DNA from: Bacteroidales bacterium | Lineage (GTDB): Bacteria; Bacteroidota; Bacteroidia; Bacteroidales; VadinHA17 | Length of the DNA stretch: 64,000 nt | Assembly (NCBI GenBank): GCA_003157015.1 | Contig: PMIJ01000211.1 | Location: 44,929 to 108,928, forward strand | Direction: 5' to 3' | Part shown: piece by piece, positions 28,387 to 38,420 of the stretch | Position numbering within the stretch: position 1 is the first letter of the stretch | Layout: each line of letters opens with the position of its first letter | Notes under the pieces: generated by a model | Told to the model about the DNA's origin: nothing | Database searches by the model: none | The model's input: only the letters and a program-made list of their open reading frames with translations | Translations under genes and position numbers: made by a program

Positions 28387-29211
28387 TCACATAACTCCTT
28401 CCCAGATAATAAAGTGCCTGAGTTTCTGAGCCAATTCAGGCTTCTTCTGAAATATCCCATAAACACTTGAACCGCTTCCCGACATAAGGCTGAAAAGAGC
28501 GCCGGATCCGTACAATTCCTCCTTTATCTCACCGATAACAGGATGTTTTTTAAATGCAAAATCTTCAAAGTCATTCATTATTAGTTTTTTCCATTCGATA
28601 ACAGGCCGTTCTATGGATTCCTTCAAACTGGAGGAAGGAACGCCTGGATTGCAGTTCTTGTAAGCTTCTCCTGTATTGATTTGCACTCCGGGATTGAGAA
28701 TAATCAGGTAGTAACCTGATAACACTGTTTTCACAGGTGCTAGTATTTCCCCTCTTCCAGAACCCAATGATGGAATCCCGTCAATAAAAAACGGACAGTC
28801 ACTTCCCAGTTCCAGAGCAAGAGCCTTTAATCCTGATTTTTCAATATTCAGTGAAAAGTGTCTGTTGAGCACATTCATCAGGCATGCTGCATCCGATGAA
28901 CCTCCGCCTAATCCTGCGCCAACGGGAATTACTTTATGCAAATGGATTTTCAGAAACGGAAAGGAGTTGATTCCCCTGAGTCTGAGAAGCGCCCTGATAA
29001 CCAGGTTGTTGTCTGTATCGTTGCCTATATCAATTCCGGTGACTTTAAGAATATCTTTACTTATTACTTCATCAGGAACAACAAATTCCAGGGCATCACT
29101 CAACTTTACCGGATAAAATATTGATTCAATGTTATGATAACCATCACTACGTTTAGCTGTAATCCGCAGTCCGATATTTATTTTTGCATTTGGAAAAATA
29201 ACCATCTTCAT
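28387..29211 (-). CDS. ispE: 4-diphosphocytidyl-2-C-methyl-D-erythritol kinase
   Basis: This 274-aa GHMP kinase phosphorylates CDP-methylerythritol in the MEP isoprenoid pathway. It begins FPNAKINIGLRITAKRSDGYHNI, with the substrate-binding lysine and the DGYH motif. The ATP loop is VPVGAGLGGGSSDAACL; a third GHMP motif, SLMSGSGSSVYGIF, lies near the C-terminus. Length is normal. It stands alone between the convergent biotin carrier gene and the divergent dnaB. Confidence 0.95.
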   Translation of the reverse strand: MKMVIFPNAKINIGLRITAKRSDGYHNIESIFYPVKLSDALEFVVPDEVISKDILKVTGIDIGNDTDNNLVIRALLRLRGINSFPFLKIHLHKVIPVGAGLGGGSSDAACLMNVLNRHFSLNIEKSGLKALALELGSDCPFFIDGIPSLGSGRGEILAPVKTVLSGYYLIILNPGVQINTGEAYKNCNPGVPSSSLKESIERPVIEWKKLIMNDFEDFAFKKHPVIGEIKEELYGSGALFSLMSGSGSSVYGIFQKKPELAQKLRHFIIWEGVM

Positions 29212-29345
29212 TTATTTGATGTAAAAATACCATATGGTTTTGAATTTGGTACCAACGAACCATTCAATAGCTTTTCAACAAGTTTTTAACATTTGTTGTT
29301 TGTAACAAAAACCTGCACTTTTCAGCTACGAAATAGGGTTATTCA

Positions 29346-29353
29346 TACCTTTG
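29346..29353 (+). promoter_or_regulatory. -7 element (TACCTTTG) for dnaB
   Basis: TACCTTTG, 63 nt before the dnaB start codon, in a 205-nt divergent spacer shared with ispE. Confidence 0.55.
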
Positions 29354-29416
29354 AAACCAAGCGGGTGAATATTTCTTCCTCTCTATAAATAATTATAAAT
29401 CAGAAATATAGTATTA

Positions 29417-30937
29417 ATGGCAAAACAGAGAAATAGCCCAAGGCCAATTGTGACGACATTACCTGATTTTGGTAAGGTACCGCCTCAGGCAAATGATATG
29501 GAGGAAGCTGTTCTTGGCGCAGTTATGCTGGAAAAAGAAGCAGTTATTACAGTTCTAGATATTCTTAAACCAGAGAGTTTTTACAAGGAAGTGCATCAGA
29601 AAATATTTAAAGCGATATCTGATCTTTCCTCCAGGGAATTCCCTGTGGATCTTTATACAGTTACTGAAGAGCTCAGGTCACGCCATGAGTTAGACAGCGT
29701 AGGCGGACCAGTATATCTTACCCAGCTTACATCTAAAGTGGTATCTGCAGCAAACGTCGATTACCACGCAAGGATCGTAGCTCAGAAATATATCCAGCGG
29801 GAGCTTATCAGAGTGTCAACTGAAATACAGACCAGGTCCTTTGATGACACATATGATGTGACAGAGCTTCTCGATTATTCTGAAAATGCTCTCTTTCAGA
29901 TTGCCGAAGGCAACATCAAAAGAGAAGTGGCTCCTATTAATGAAGTTATTAAAGTGGCGATAAGGGAAATTGAGGAAGCAGGAAAAAGAGAAGATGCCCT
30001 TGTTGGAACGCCCTCAGGATTCACAAAACTCGACAGACTCACATCGGGGTGGCAGAAGTCTGAACTGGTAATAATTGCTGCACGTCCCTCAATGGGAAAA
30101 ACTGCATTTGCACTCTCAATGGCAAGGAATATGGCTATCGATCATGGGAAAAAAGTAGCAATATTCTCATGCGAAATGTCATCAATTCAGCTGGTTAACA
30201 GGTTAATCATAGCCGAGACTGACATACCCGGAGACAAGATAAAAAATGGTCGTCTTACCGAGGAGGAATGGAAACAGCTTGACACCAGGATAAAAAAGCT
30301 GGTACAGGCTCCGATCTTTATAGATGACACTCCAGCGATTTCTATATTCGAGCTCAGGGCCAAGTGCAGACGACTTATGGCCCAGCATAAGCTCGATATT
30401 GTGATTGTCGATTATCTTCAACTAATGTCGGGACCTGAAAATGCAGGAAGCCGCGAACAGGAGGTAAGCAATATTTCCCGTTCGCTTAAAAGCATAGCTA
30501 AAGAACTGAACGTTCCCATACTGGCTCTTTCTCAGCTTAACCGTTCAGTTGAAATGAGAGGAGGCACAAAAAGGCCGCTTCTTTCTGACCTTCGAGAATC
30601 GGGAGCTATAGAACAGGACGCTGACATGGTTGTGTTTATTCACAGGCAGGATAAATTCGGCATTCCTACCTTCGAGGACGGATCCTCGACCAAAGGAATT
30701 GCTGAAATCATTCTTGCAAAGAACAGGAATGGTCCGGTCGATGATGTGAGATTAAGATTCAGGGAGGAAAAAGCTCAATTTGTGGATATTGATGATTTTG
30801 ACCTGGACGGAAACCCTGACATGACAAATTCTCAGAGTATCACACTCGGATCCAAAATGAATCACGATAACCTGCGAAAACTTGGCGGGGGATTCGATAA
30901 TGAATCAGATATACATGAGGAGCCACCTTTTGCATAG
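29417..30937 (+). CDS. dnaB: Replicative DNA helicase
   Basis: This 506-aa hexameric helicase unwinds the replication fork. The N-terminal domain begins PPQANDMEEAVLGAVMLEKEA. The RecA-like domain has ARPSMGKTAFALSMA (Walker A), IVIVDYLQLMSG (Walker B), VPILALSQLNRSVE and LSDLRESGAIEQDADMV, then the arginine-containing LAKNRNGPVDDVRL. No intein is present. The gene is transcribed alone and ends in front of a hairpin shared with the convergent DUF5686 gene. Confidence 0.97.
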   Translation: MAKQRNSPRPIVTTLPDFGKVPPQANDMEEAVLGAVMLEKEAVITVLDILKPESFYKEVHQKIFKAISDLSSREFPVDLYTVTEELRSRHELDSVGGPVYLTQLTSKVVSAANVDYHARIVAQKYIQRELIRVSTEIQTRSFDDTYDVTELLDYSENALFQIAEGNIKREVAPINEVIKVAIREIEEAGKREDALVGTPSGFTKLDRLTSGWQKSELVIIAARPSMGKTAFALSMARNMAIDHGKKVAIFSCEMSSIQLVNRLIIAETDIPGDKIKNGRLTEEEWKQLDTRIKKLVQAPIFIDDTPAISIFELRAKCRRLMAQHKLDIVIVDYLQLMSGPENAGSREQEVSNISRSLKSIAKELNVPILALSQLNRSVEMRGGTKRPLLSDLRESGAIEQDADMVVFIHRQDKFGIPTFEDGSSTKGIAEIILAKNRNGPVDDVRLRFREEKAQFVDIDDFDLDGNPDMTNSQSITLGSKMNHDNLRKLGGGFDNESDIHEEPPFA

Positions 30938-30951
30938 CAGAGGAAGTTAAC

Positions 30952-30996
30952 CACGGATTTTACTGTGAAACACAGACAGATCCTTATAAATCCGTG
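30952..30996. terminator. Inverted repeat between convergent genes (possible bidirectional terminator)
   Basis: CACGGATTT (30952-30960) and AAATCCGTG (30988-30996) are perfect complements around a loop containing ACTGTGAAACACAGACAG. T-rich DNA follows on the plus side. It may also be a diverged copy of the CTCTGTG repeat family. Confidence 0.45.
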
Positions 30997-31014
30997 TTCT
31001 TCGTAGTTAAAATT

Positions 31015-33732
31015 TTAATTAAACTTTAGCGTTGCTTTTACTCCTACGCTTCTATACTTTATATCCTCAAACCCGCAATAAACACCTAACTCTCCGACAA
31101 AGAGGATTTCGCTTATGCTGTATCCGATTTCGGTATAGTTCGGGTGAAATCGTGAACCAAGATATGATAGACTGACATTTTCACGCATAAGAGTATTACT
31201 CAATCCGGGAAGCATCTTCAGAAGTAAATAGGGAGTTGTATATTTTATATGTGCCTCTGCATAAAACTCAGGGGTGGCCAGAGAATAGAAAGACGGTATC
31301 ATGAAGGCATCTTCATAATTATTGATAAGTATAGGAAATGGCTGAGTATTTATCTGGAAGAAGTCATAAAATGTTAAATTCCTGTTATCGAGAAAACATG
31401 CTGTCCGAAGTCTCCATCTGAAATTGCCGAAAGCACCTATACTGCTGTTTCTCGATACTTCAAACCTGAACATATCAAAGCGCCTTAACCCCTGATCTAT
31501 TTCATTGAAATTATTTATCCCATGCTGCCAGGTGAGTTCAAATGTGGGCCAGTCTGAATTCAGGGGGATCTTAACTCCCTTGTTTATTCTGTATCTCAGA
31601 AAGGGTGTAAAAGATATTTTTGACGTAAAATCCAGGTGTTTCTGATCACGCAAAGTATTTATAGGATTTGATTCGGGAGAAAGGTAATTGCTGCCAGGAA
31701 TGTTATCAGAATATATTTCGGAAGATTCCAGAAATGAGAAATTTGTTGTGTTTTGAAGAACACTTCTATTTTCGTAATTCGTACTCAGCTCAAATACCAA
31801 CCCATTTGCTATTTCACCGGAGTAACCGAATGTAAGATATTTTGATTCATATAATTTAAGATAGTTTTTCTTCTGAATGAGTGAGGTGAGTGAATTTATA
31901 AACGGATTGATGCCGCCACCATAATTGATGTCCTTACTTCTTGATCCGACCCTGATAAAAATCTGTCGGTGCTTAATCTTGTCAAACCTGTAACTTGTGT
32001 TAATTCCCCACATCAGCTGTTTTCTGCTAAAGGCCCAGCGAAAATCCGGAATAAAATCAAGAGAGGTTTTATTTTTCCACGATTTTGAAATACTGAAATT
32101 TAATCCATAGCTAAAACCGTCAACTGAATTGAATCCTATACTTTTCAGATCAATCAATCCCCCGTCGGTAAACCTGAATCCTGAGGTATCTGCCCATGAA
32201 TGTCCGAAAACAATGTTACCGGCTGTTGTCAAAAATTTATTTTTTCCCTTGTTTTTGACCGGAGGAAGTGAATCGGAATTCAGCTCTTTCTGTGTTGTTA
32301 CAGTTTTTAAACTATCGCTGATTTTTAAACTGCGTATCTCAACGTCCGACAATGGAATTGGCCGTATCCTCGCCCAATAAGAGCTATCCCTTTTATTAGC
32401 GTCCTTTTCAACAATCTGGGTTGTGTTATCCTTTATTTCGAGACTTTTTTTTGTGCTGTCCTTACGACTTCCTTCTGATTCTTTTTCCATAAGTTTGGCC
32501 AGCTTTGCCATATCCCGGTCTGATAATTTATCCTTTTCAAGAATCCTGGCAATCTTTTGTTTTGATCTTGAAACAATTGTGTCAGAACTTTTCAGGTTTT
32601 GTTCCTTTTTGGGAGAATAAGAATCAAATATAGCAACTGGTTTTTGAAGTGACAGGTTAGGTCTTACCTCAATATACTTTACTGAGCTTCCGTAGCCGGC
32701 ATCAGCTTTGAATCCCATAATTCCGATTTCTCCTTCAAATTTATGACTGACAGGCATCCAGATGTCATCCTGGACTGGTATATACAATTGCTGAATTTTT
32801 ATTTTCCCAAACAGGTTTTCATTGGTGAGGTCAACACTCTGCAGGCACCAGAGATCCTCAATAATATAAATAGTGCCCTCGAATAATTGCTGACTTTTGC
32901 GTTTTGGGATTACCTGGATTTTATTTATTGTAAAATTCCCCTGCTGGGAAGCGCCAAGAAATTTATAAATATAATGTGAGAATGCGTTTGGAGCCAGTGG
33001 TGAGATGGCCATATCTGCAAGAACCGGCTGGTAAAAACTAGCCTGGATAAAACTCATTGGTGATATCGCATTTCCCTGAGCAGGGAAGGTACTATTATAC
33101 GATATCATCCTCTGAAAGTACTTGTCAGGCGCGGTAAACTCAATCTCATTTATTGACTCCATCATGAATGAGTCACCCGCTTTTAACAATTTTTCCTCAC
33201 TCTTTGATTTTGATCCTGCTGAAACAGATGTCTCATTTCCGGAAGATTCAATTTTCATCGATTTCTGCAATAGTTTCGGTATTTTATTAATTACAAGATT
33301 TCCTTTCAGATAAACCTCTGCTTTATAATAGCTCACATTGTTCAGGTAATATGGCGCCATGCCTATTGCCTTTCGCATTATATTATATGCCGGGTCCTTC
33401 CCCGATGCCGAAATTCTGACTTCCGGGATCTGATAATATTGCATCGGAAGGGTCACATCTTTCAGTATAGTTTCCCCTGATAATGAAAGATTAACATATA
33501 CAGGCTGATAACCAAGACTTTGATAAATGACCGTATATTTCCCGGAAGGAAGATTTATTTCATAATCTCCTTTTGTGTTTGAGGTTGTTCCCTGCCTGAG
33601 TTCCTGAATATAAACAGTTGCATATTCGATCGGATCGCCATTCTGGTTTGTAATCCTGCCTTTAAGAATCTGAGCAGTCAAAAGGGAGGAGGCAAAAAGA
33701 AATGTCCATGATATCAGGAGGAGGTGTTTCAT
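31015..33732 (-). CDS. DUF5686 and carboxypeptidase-regulatory-like domain outer-membrane protein
   Basis: This 905-aa protein has a signal peptide (residues 1-20), then a CarboxypepD_reg-like beta-sandwich (about 22-105: LKGRITNQNGDPIEYATVYI, TTSNTKGDYEINLPSGKY), then a long region ending in a predicted beta-barrel (about 550-905, ending GVKATLKFN with a near-terminal aromatic). This is the DUF5686 architecture of Bacteroidota outer-membrane proteins, unknown in function and distinct from TonB receptors because no plug is seen. A charged stretch rich in Lys/Asp/Ser (about 370-470) is a likely periplasmic linker. It is transcribed alone. Confidence 0.9.
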   Translation of the reverse strand: MKHLLLISWTFLFASSLLTAQILKGRITNQNGDPIEYATVYIQELRQGTTSNTKGDYEINLPSGKYTVIYQSLGYQPVYVNLSLSGETILKDVTLPMQYYQIPEVRISASGKDPAYNIMRKAIGMAPYYLNNVSYYKAEVYLKGNLVINKIPKLLQKSMKIESSGNETSVSAGSKSKSEEKLLKAGDSFMMESINEIEFTAPDKYFQRMISYNSTFPAQGNAISPMSFIQASFYQPVLADMAISPLAPNAFSHYIYKFLGASQQGNFTINKIQVIPKRKSQQLFEGTIYIIEDLWCLQSVDLTNENLFGKIKIQQLYIPVQDDIWMPVSHKFEGEIGIMGFKADAGYGSSVKYIEVRPNLSLQKPVAIFDSYSPKKEQNLKSSDTIVSRSKQKIARILEKDKLSDRDMAKLAKLMEKESEGSRKDSTKKSLEIKDNTTQIVEKDANKRDSSYWARIRPIPLSDVEIRSLKISDSLKTVTTQKELNSDSLPPVKNKGKNKFLTTAGNIVFGHSWADTSGFRFTDGGLIDLKSIGFNSVDGFSYGLNFSISKSWKNKTSLDFIPDFRWAFSRKQLMWGINTSYRFDKIKHRQIFIRVGSRSKDINYGGGINPFINSLTSLIQKKNYLKLYESKYLTFGYSGEIANGLVFELSTNYENRSVLQNTTNFSFLESSEIYSDNIPGSNYLSPESNPINTLRDQKHLDFTSKISFTPFLRYRINKGVKIPLNSDWPTFELTWQHGINNFNEIDQGLRRFDMFRFEVSRNSSIGAFGNFRWRLRTACFLDNRNLTFYDFFQINTQPFPILINNYEDAFMIPSFYSLATPEFYAEAHIKYTTPYLLLKMLPGLSNTLMRENVSLSYLGSRFHPNYTEIGYSISEILFVGELGVYCGFEDIKYRSVGVKATLKFN

Positions 33733-33775
33733 AAAATATCAACATTATAAGTTAATTATTCCTGCCTCAATTTTT

Positions 33776-33905
33776 AACTCACCCCCTCCTGTCCCCCGCT
33801 CCCGGGAGAGCGGGGGAAGCCACAAAAATTTGTATCTTTTTAAAAGTCCCTACCTCCTGGGGAAGAGCCTGCCCCGCAAAGCGGGGGATTAAGGGAGAGG
33901 CAGAT
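33776..33905. repeat. GC-rich hairpin spacer
   Basis: CCCCCGCT-cccggg-AGAGCGGGGG and CCCCGC-aaa-GCGGGG form two strong hairpins in an otherwise AT-rich neighbourhood. The spacer separates the DUF5686 gene from rsmI. On the minus strand it is downstream of rsmI and could end that transcript. Confidence 0.6.
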
Positions 33906-33911
33906 TAGAGT

Positions 33912-34586
33912 TTAATCCTTCTTCCCGGCTATTACGATAACTATCTCTCCTTTTGGAGGTTTATTGGTATAGTATTCTGACAGGAATGACAAAGAACCTC
34001 TGACATTCTCTTCAAACATTTTACTTAACTCTCTCGATACAGAAGCATTGCGATCGGGACCAAGAATTTCTGCCAGTTCATTTAATGCCTTTATAAGCCG
34101 GAAAGGTGATTCATAGAAAACCATTGTTCTTGATTCGAATGCTAATGCGGCCATCCTTTTGGTCCGTCCCTTTTTAGGAGGAAGAAATCCTTCAAAACAG
34201 AACCTGTCACATGGCAGTCCTGAATTTACCAGCGCAGGGATAAGAGCAGTCGCACCGGGCAGGGTTTCCACCGGAATTTTCTTTTCAATACATGTTCTGA
34301 CCAATAAAAATCCAGGATCTGAAATACCCGGAGTGCCGGCATCCGATACAAGCGCAATTGTATTTCCTTCAAGAATCTTTGAACAGATCGATTCCACGCT
34401 TTTATGTTCGTTGAACATGTGATGTGACTGTAGAGGAGTAGAAATACTATAATGATTCAATAACTTTTTTGTCTGACGTGTATCTTCTGCGAGAATCAGG
34501 TCAACACTTCCGAGAATTTCTAAAGCTCTGAGGGTAATATCCTTTAAATTGCCTATAGGAGTAGGTATCAGGTAAAGTTTACTCAT
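33912..34586 (-). CDS. rsmI: 16S rRNA (cytidine(1402)-2'-O)-methyltransferase
   Basis: This 224-aa tetrapyrrole-methylase-fold enzyme 2'-O-methylates C1402 of 16S rRNA. It begins LYLIPTPIGNLKDITLRALE, then LILAEDTRQTKKLL, then ALVSDAGTPGISDPGF, all RsmI hallmarks. It is a little shorter than the E. coli form, lacking part of the C-terminal extension, as is common in Bacteroidota. It overlaps the preceding hypothetical gene by 8 nt, which implies coupled translation. Confidence 0.95.
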   Translation of the reverse strand: MSKLYLIPTPIGNLKDITLRALEILGSVDLILAEDTRQTKKLLNHYSISTPLQSHHMFNEHKSVESICSKILEGNTIALVSDAGTPGISDPGFLLVRTCIEKKIPVETLPGATALIPALVNSGLPCDRFCFEGFLPPKKGRTKRMAALAFESRTMVFYESPFRLIKALNELAEILGPDRNASVSRELSKMFEENVRGSLSFLSEYYTNKPPKGEIVIVIAGKKD

Positions 34587-35229
34587 TTGACAGAAGCTTG
34601 AGTTTTACCAGGTTAAGAAGTTGCACTACAGCTTCATTTTCAGGTTTTTCATCGGTATAGCTCATGATTATTGCCATAGCATCATTCAGGTTTTCAGCTT
34701 TGTCGAGCCTTGATAATGCCTGTGAATATGCTTCCTTATCACCTTTGAATAATTCACCTATGAAGAGGAACTTTTCACCAATTCCTATTACCTCCGATAA
34801 ACTGGCTATTGGGTTCGCCTTCAATTGATCTGACAGGTCTTTTTCAGTTTTACCGGTAGCTATCTTCTCATCGTATAGATCGGACGGAGGATCGAATTTA
34901 TCTGCAACTGTATAAGTTTCGAACGTTATAATCTCTGAAGCAACAGCTTCAGGTTTTTTAGGTTTTTCATGAATGGGCTGCTTGGTTAAAATCTCCGAAG
35001 CAGCTGCTTCAGGTTTTTTAGGCTTTTCTTGAATGGGCTCCTTCTGAACAGGAACAGCGTCAGCAAGATTTTTCAGAAGCGCAATCACATCTCCGGCACT
35101 TCTGCATTTTGATTTCGCCAGTTCCACCTGCAGCGCAGGGACCCCGGGATATTTTTTCAGATCATCAATAATTTCGGAAGCTTCGTTGAGATCTTTGATA
35201 ATTAAATCGATGGTTGAGTTGAAATCCAT
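34579..35229 (-). CDS. Conserved hypothetical protein with internal 20-residue duplication
   Basis: This 216-aa protein has no signal peptide or membrane segment. An N-terminal helical part (residues 1-65) is followed by a linker holding two tandem copies of a 20-residue unit (PIQEKPKKPEAAASEI and PIHEKPKKPEAVASEI). The C-terminal domain (about 130-216, ASLSEVIGIGEKFLFIGELF, then AMAIIMSYT) resembles a short domain found in Bacteroidota hypothetical proteins. Function is unknown. It shares a promoter (35271-35278) and an 8-nt overlap with rsmI. Confidence 0.75.
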   Translation of the reverse strand: MDFNSTIDLIIKDLNEASEIIDDLKKYPGVPALQVELAKSKCRSAGDVIALLKNLADAVPVQKEPIQEKPKKPEAAASEILTKQPIHEKPKKPEAVASEIITFETYTVADKFDPPSDLYDEKIATGKTEKDLSDQLKANPIASLSEVIGIGEKFLFIGELFKGDKEAYSQALSRLDKAENLNDAMAIIMSYTDEKPENEAVVQLLNLVKLKLLSNE

Positions 35230-35270
35230 ACATTTTGATGTTAATTTAACAAACCATTTGCTTTATTTTG

Positions 35271-35278
35271 CAAAAGTA
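35271..35278 (-). promoter_or_regulatory. -7 element (TACTTTTG) for the hypothetical/rsmI operon
   Basis: The minus strand reads TACTTTTG, 41 nt before the start codon of the hypothetical gene, in the spacer divergent from tdk. Confidence 0.5.
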
Positions 35279-35346
35279 ACGATTATTAAGCAAGTCATAG
35301 AGTAATAAAATTACAATTTAAATTTTCACATTCACATTCATATCAA

Positions 35347-35928
35347 ATGGATTTTCTTGAAAATTCGATAAGGGCAACAGGTAAAAAAGGATCCATTGAA
35401 GTAATAACTGGCTCAATGTTTTCAGGTAAAACTGAAGAGTTGATCAGACGTTTAAGAAGATCGGATTATGCAGGATTAAAAGTAGAGATTTTTAAACCTT
35501 CACTCGATAAGAGATATTCCGAAACCAGGGTCGTTTCCCACGACGACAAATCGATCGTTTCGACTCCCGTTGACAATGCCTCTGCAATCTTGCTGCTAGC
35601 TGGTAATGTTGATGTTGTAGGGATCGATGAAGCGCAGTTTTTTGACGATTCTGTCGTAGAAGTCTGTAATACCCTGGCTGATAATGGCGTCAGGGTAGTT
35701 ATTGCAGGTCTTGACATGGATTTTACGGGAAAACCATTCGGCCCGATGCCGGCACTTCTCGCTGTCGCGGAATATGTGACAAAAGTCCATGCAATTTGCA
35801 TGCGTTGCGGGAATCTTGCGCAATATTCTTTCAGGAAATCAGCAGAGGAACAAGTTGTTCTTCTCGGTGAAAAAAATATCTATGAACCCCTTTGCAGGAA
35901 TTGCTATAATGAAGCTGTAAATAAATGA
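35347..35928 (+). CDS. tdk: Thymidine kinase, type II
   Basis: This 193-aa enzyme phosphorylates thymidine in nucleoside salvage. The P-loop is GSMFSGKTE (residues 22-30), Walker B is [10 protein letters not shown], and the lasso region has [21 protein letters not shown]. The structural zinc is held by four cysteines, all present: CMRCG and CRNC. Length is normal. The stop lies 3 nt before the murF-alr start. Confidence 0.96.
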   Translation: MDFLENSIRATGKKGSIEVITGSMFSGKTEELIRRLRRSDYAGLKVEIFKPSLDKRYSETRVVSHDDKSIVSTPVDNASAILLLAGNVDVVGIDEAQFFDDSVVEVCNTLADNGVRVVIAGLDMDFTGKPFGPMPALLAVAEYVTKVHAICMRCGNLAQYSFRKSAEEQVVLLGEKNIYEPLCRNCYNEAVNK

Positions 35929-35931
35929 CCA

Positions 35932-38394
35932 TTGAATCTAAGTTCATCTGATATCGCAAAAATTGTAAAAGGCAATCTGACAGGCCCGGCTGACCTTTTG
36001 GTTAATGAAATTGTGACAGATACACGTCAATTGATCATAGCCGAAGGCCTCCTCTTTTTTGCGCTGAAAGGAAAGAATCATGATGGTCATAATTTTATTG
36101 ACAGCCTGTACAGCAATGGTATCAGAAGTTTTGTTGTCGAAAGACTTCCTGAAGAAATTGCAAGATACCACGGCGCGGCATTCATACTGACTGCAGATTC
36201 GGTTGAGGCTTTGCAATTGTTGGCTTCCTTTGTAAGAAAATCCTTTAAATCACCTGTTATCGCAGTCACCGGAAGTGCAGGCAAAACAGTGGTAAAGGAA
36301 TGGCTGGCTGATATTCTAGGACTTGCTGCTTCCGTTATCAGAAGCCCGAAAAGCTATAATTCCCAGATAGGCGTTCCACTTTCAGTCCTGAAGCTTGAAA
36401 ACAAATACAAGCTCGGTATATTTGAAGCAGGTATTTCTTTACCCGGTGAAATGACCAGACTTCAAAAGGTTATTGATCCCGATATCGGGGTAATTACAAA
36501 TATCGGCGACGCTCATAGTGAGAATTTTCATGATAACAGAACAAAGGCAGAGGAAAAGCTTAAGCTTTTTGTGAATTCCTCTTTAATAATATATTGCAGC
36601 GATTATGAAATTGTTCAGCAGTCAATCGCAGGAAACAAATCGTTAAATTCTAAAAAGCTTGTGGACTGGTCATGTACTCATAAAGAGGCAACTATATTTG
36701 TTAAAAAGAACTCTTTGCCACAGGGCCATACAGGCATCAGCATGAGTTTCAATGGAATAACTAATGATTTTGAAATTCCTTTCTCTGACCGGGCTTCCGT
36801 CGAAAATGCAATCACAGTTGCTTCTGTTTGCCTTGCTCTGGAAACTCCTTCTGAAATTATTTCCAGGGGAATTGCCGGACTTGTATCAGTGGCAATGAGG
36901 ATGGAAATGAAAAAGGGTATCAATAACTGCCAGCTTATAGAGGATTATTATAATTCTGATCCCGGGTCATTAGGGATGGCTGTTGAATACCTAAAGTCAC
37001 AGGATGGGAGGAAAGCCACTTTAATTCTTTCTGATTTTGTTCAGAGTGGCAGGGATGAAATTGATTTATACAGTGAGGTTGCAGGATTAATTAGGAAGAC
37101 AGGGATTAAAAAGTTTATAGGAATTGGGAATGCGCTTGTAAGAAACAAATCTTTGTTTGATGAGGATGCCAGGTTTTTCTATACCACTGATGAGTTTATA
37201 AATAATTTAACCAATTCGTATTTCAGAGATGAGATAATACTTCTTAAAGGAGCAAGGATTTATGAATTTGAGAAAATTGGGAAACTACTTGAACAACAGA
37301 TTCATCAGACAGTCCTTGAGGTAAACCTGGATGCCATTTCTCATAACCTGAATGAATTCCGAAGACATCTTGATCAGGGCACACGTATAATGGCAATGGT
37401 CAAAGCATTTGCTTATGGTGCAGGACCCGCTGAGATATCGGCTTTGCTTGAGTACCACAGGGTAAGTTATCTTGCAGTAGCCTATGTTGACGAAGGAGTG
37501 GAGCTGCGAAACTCCGGAGTGACATTGCCAGTAATGGTAATGAATCCCGATCCTTCCGCATCCGAACTAATTATAAAATATTCTCTTGAACCTGAAATTT
37601 TTAGTCTTCTGTCTCTTGAACACTTTATTGGGGTGGCCTCCAGACACGGATTATTGAATTATCCCGTTCATATCAAAATTGATACTGGAATGCACAGGTT
37701 GGGCTTTATGCCTGAAGATGTTGTTGCACTGGCTAAAATAATTAAGAAACAGGAGTGCTTAAGAGTCGTTTCGGTTTTTTCGCACCTGGCAGGAAGTGAA
37801 AATCCGGATCTCGATCATTTCAGTCATCATCAGGTTGAAGTTTTTTTAAAGGCAGCTGATCATATACATGACACAATAGGATACTCTTTTCTGCGTCATA
37901 TTCTTAATTCGGCCGGGATAGTACGCTTCCCTCAATACCAGTTTGACATGGTTCGCCCAGGTATAGGGATGTATGGTGTCGGCCATTTTGAAGGGATGGA
38001 TCTTAAAACAGCCGGGCGCTTCAAGACCAGGATTTCACAGATCAAGAAGATAAAAGCCGGTGAGCCTGTAGGCTATGGATGTGCTGATGTGTCTGATAAT
38101 GATAGAATTATTGCAATTCTACCTGCAGGTTATGCTGATGGTTTGAACCGAAAACTGGGTAACAGGATTGGGAACCTGTTTATTAAAGGTTCAAGGGTTC
38201 AGATCATAGGTAATGTTTGTATGGATATGTGTATGGCGGATATTACAGGATTGAATGTTGAAACTGGAGACGAGGCTGAAATATTTGGCGAAAAAATTTC
38301 AATAGATGAGATTGCGGCTAAATGTCAGACCATTCCGTATGAGATACTAACTTCGATTCCGAGAAGAGTGAAAAGAGTCTTCTTCAGGGAGTAA
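35932..38394 (+). CDS. Bifunctional MurF (UDP-MurNAc-tripeptide:D-Ala-D-Ala ligase) / alanine racemase
   Basis: This 820-aa fusion is typical of Bacteroidota. The start is TTG at 35932, the first possible start after an in-frame stop. The MurF part (about 1-450) has a Mur ligase P-loop in VIAVTGSAGKTVVKEWLA, and then SPKSYNSQIGVPLS and FEAGISLPGEM. The racemase part (about 460-820) begins VLEVNLDAISHNLNEFRRHL and has the PLP lysine in MAMVKAFAYGAG (the general family has VKANAYGHG). The reverse half includes VFSHLAGSE and GNVCMDMCMADIT. It supplies D-alanine and adds D-Ala-D-Ala to the precursor, linking with Ddl at 12.9 kb. Confidence 0.95.
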   Translation: MNLSSSDIAKIVKGNLTGPADLLVNEIVTDTRQLIIAEGLLFFALKGKNHDGHNFIDSLYSNGIRSFVVERLPEEIARYHGAAFILTADSVEALQLLASFVRKSFKSPVIAVTGSAGKTVVKEWLADILGLAASVIRSPKSYNSQIGVPLSVLKLENKYKLGIFEAGISLPGEMTRLQKVIDPDIGVITNIGDAHSENFHDNRTKAEEKLKLFVNSSLIIYCSDYEIVQQSIAGNKSLNSKKLVDWSCTHKEATIFVKKNSLPQGHTGISMSFNGITNDFEIPFSDRASVENAITVASVCLALETPSEIISRGIAGLVSVAMRMEMKKGINNCQLIEDYYNSDPGSLGMAVEYLKSQDGRKATLILSDFVQSGRDEIDLYSEVAGLIRKTGIKKFIGIGNALVRNKSLFDEDARFFYTTDEFINNLTNSYFRDEIILLKGARIYEFEKIGKLLEQQIHQTVLEVNLDAISHNLNEFRRHLDQGTRIMAMVKAFAYGAGPAEISALLEYHRVSYLAVAYVDEGVELRNSGVTLPVMVMNPDPSASELIIKYSLEPEIFSLLSLEHFIGVASRHGLLNYPVHIKIDTGMHRLGFMPEDVVALAKIIKKQECLRVVSVFSHLAGSENPDLDHFSHHQVEVFLKAADHIHDTIGYSFLRHILNSAGIVRFPQYQFDMVRPGIGMYGVGHFEGMDLKTAGRFKTRISQIKKIKAGEPVGYGCADVSDNDRIIAILPAGYADGLNRKLGNRIGNLFIKGSRVQIIGNVCMDMCMADITGLNVETGDEAEIFGEKISIDEIAAKCQTIPYEILTSIPRRVKRVFFRE

Positions 38395-38420
38395 CCTTTT
38401 GTATTTAAAGTCAGGCCGGG

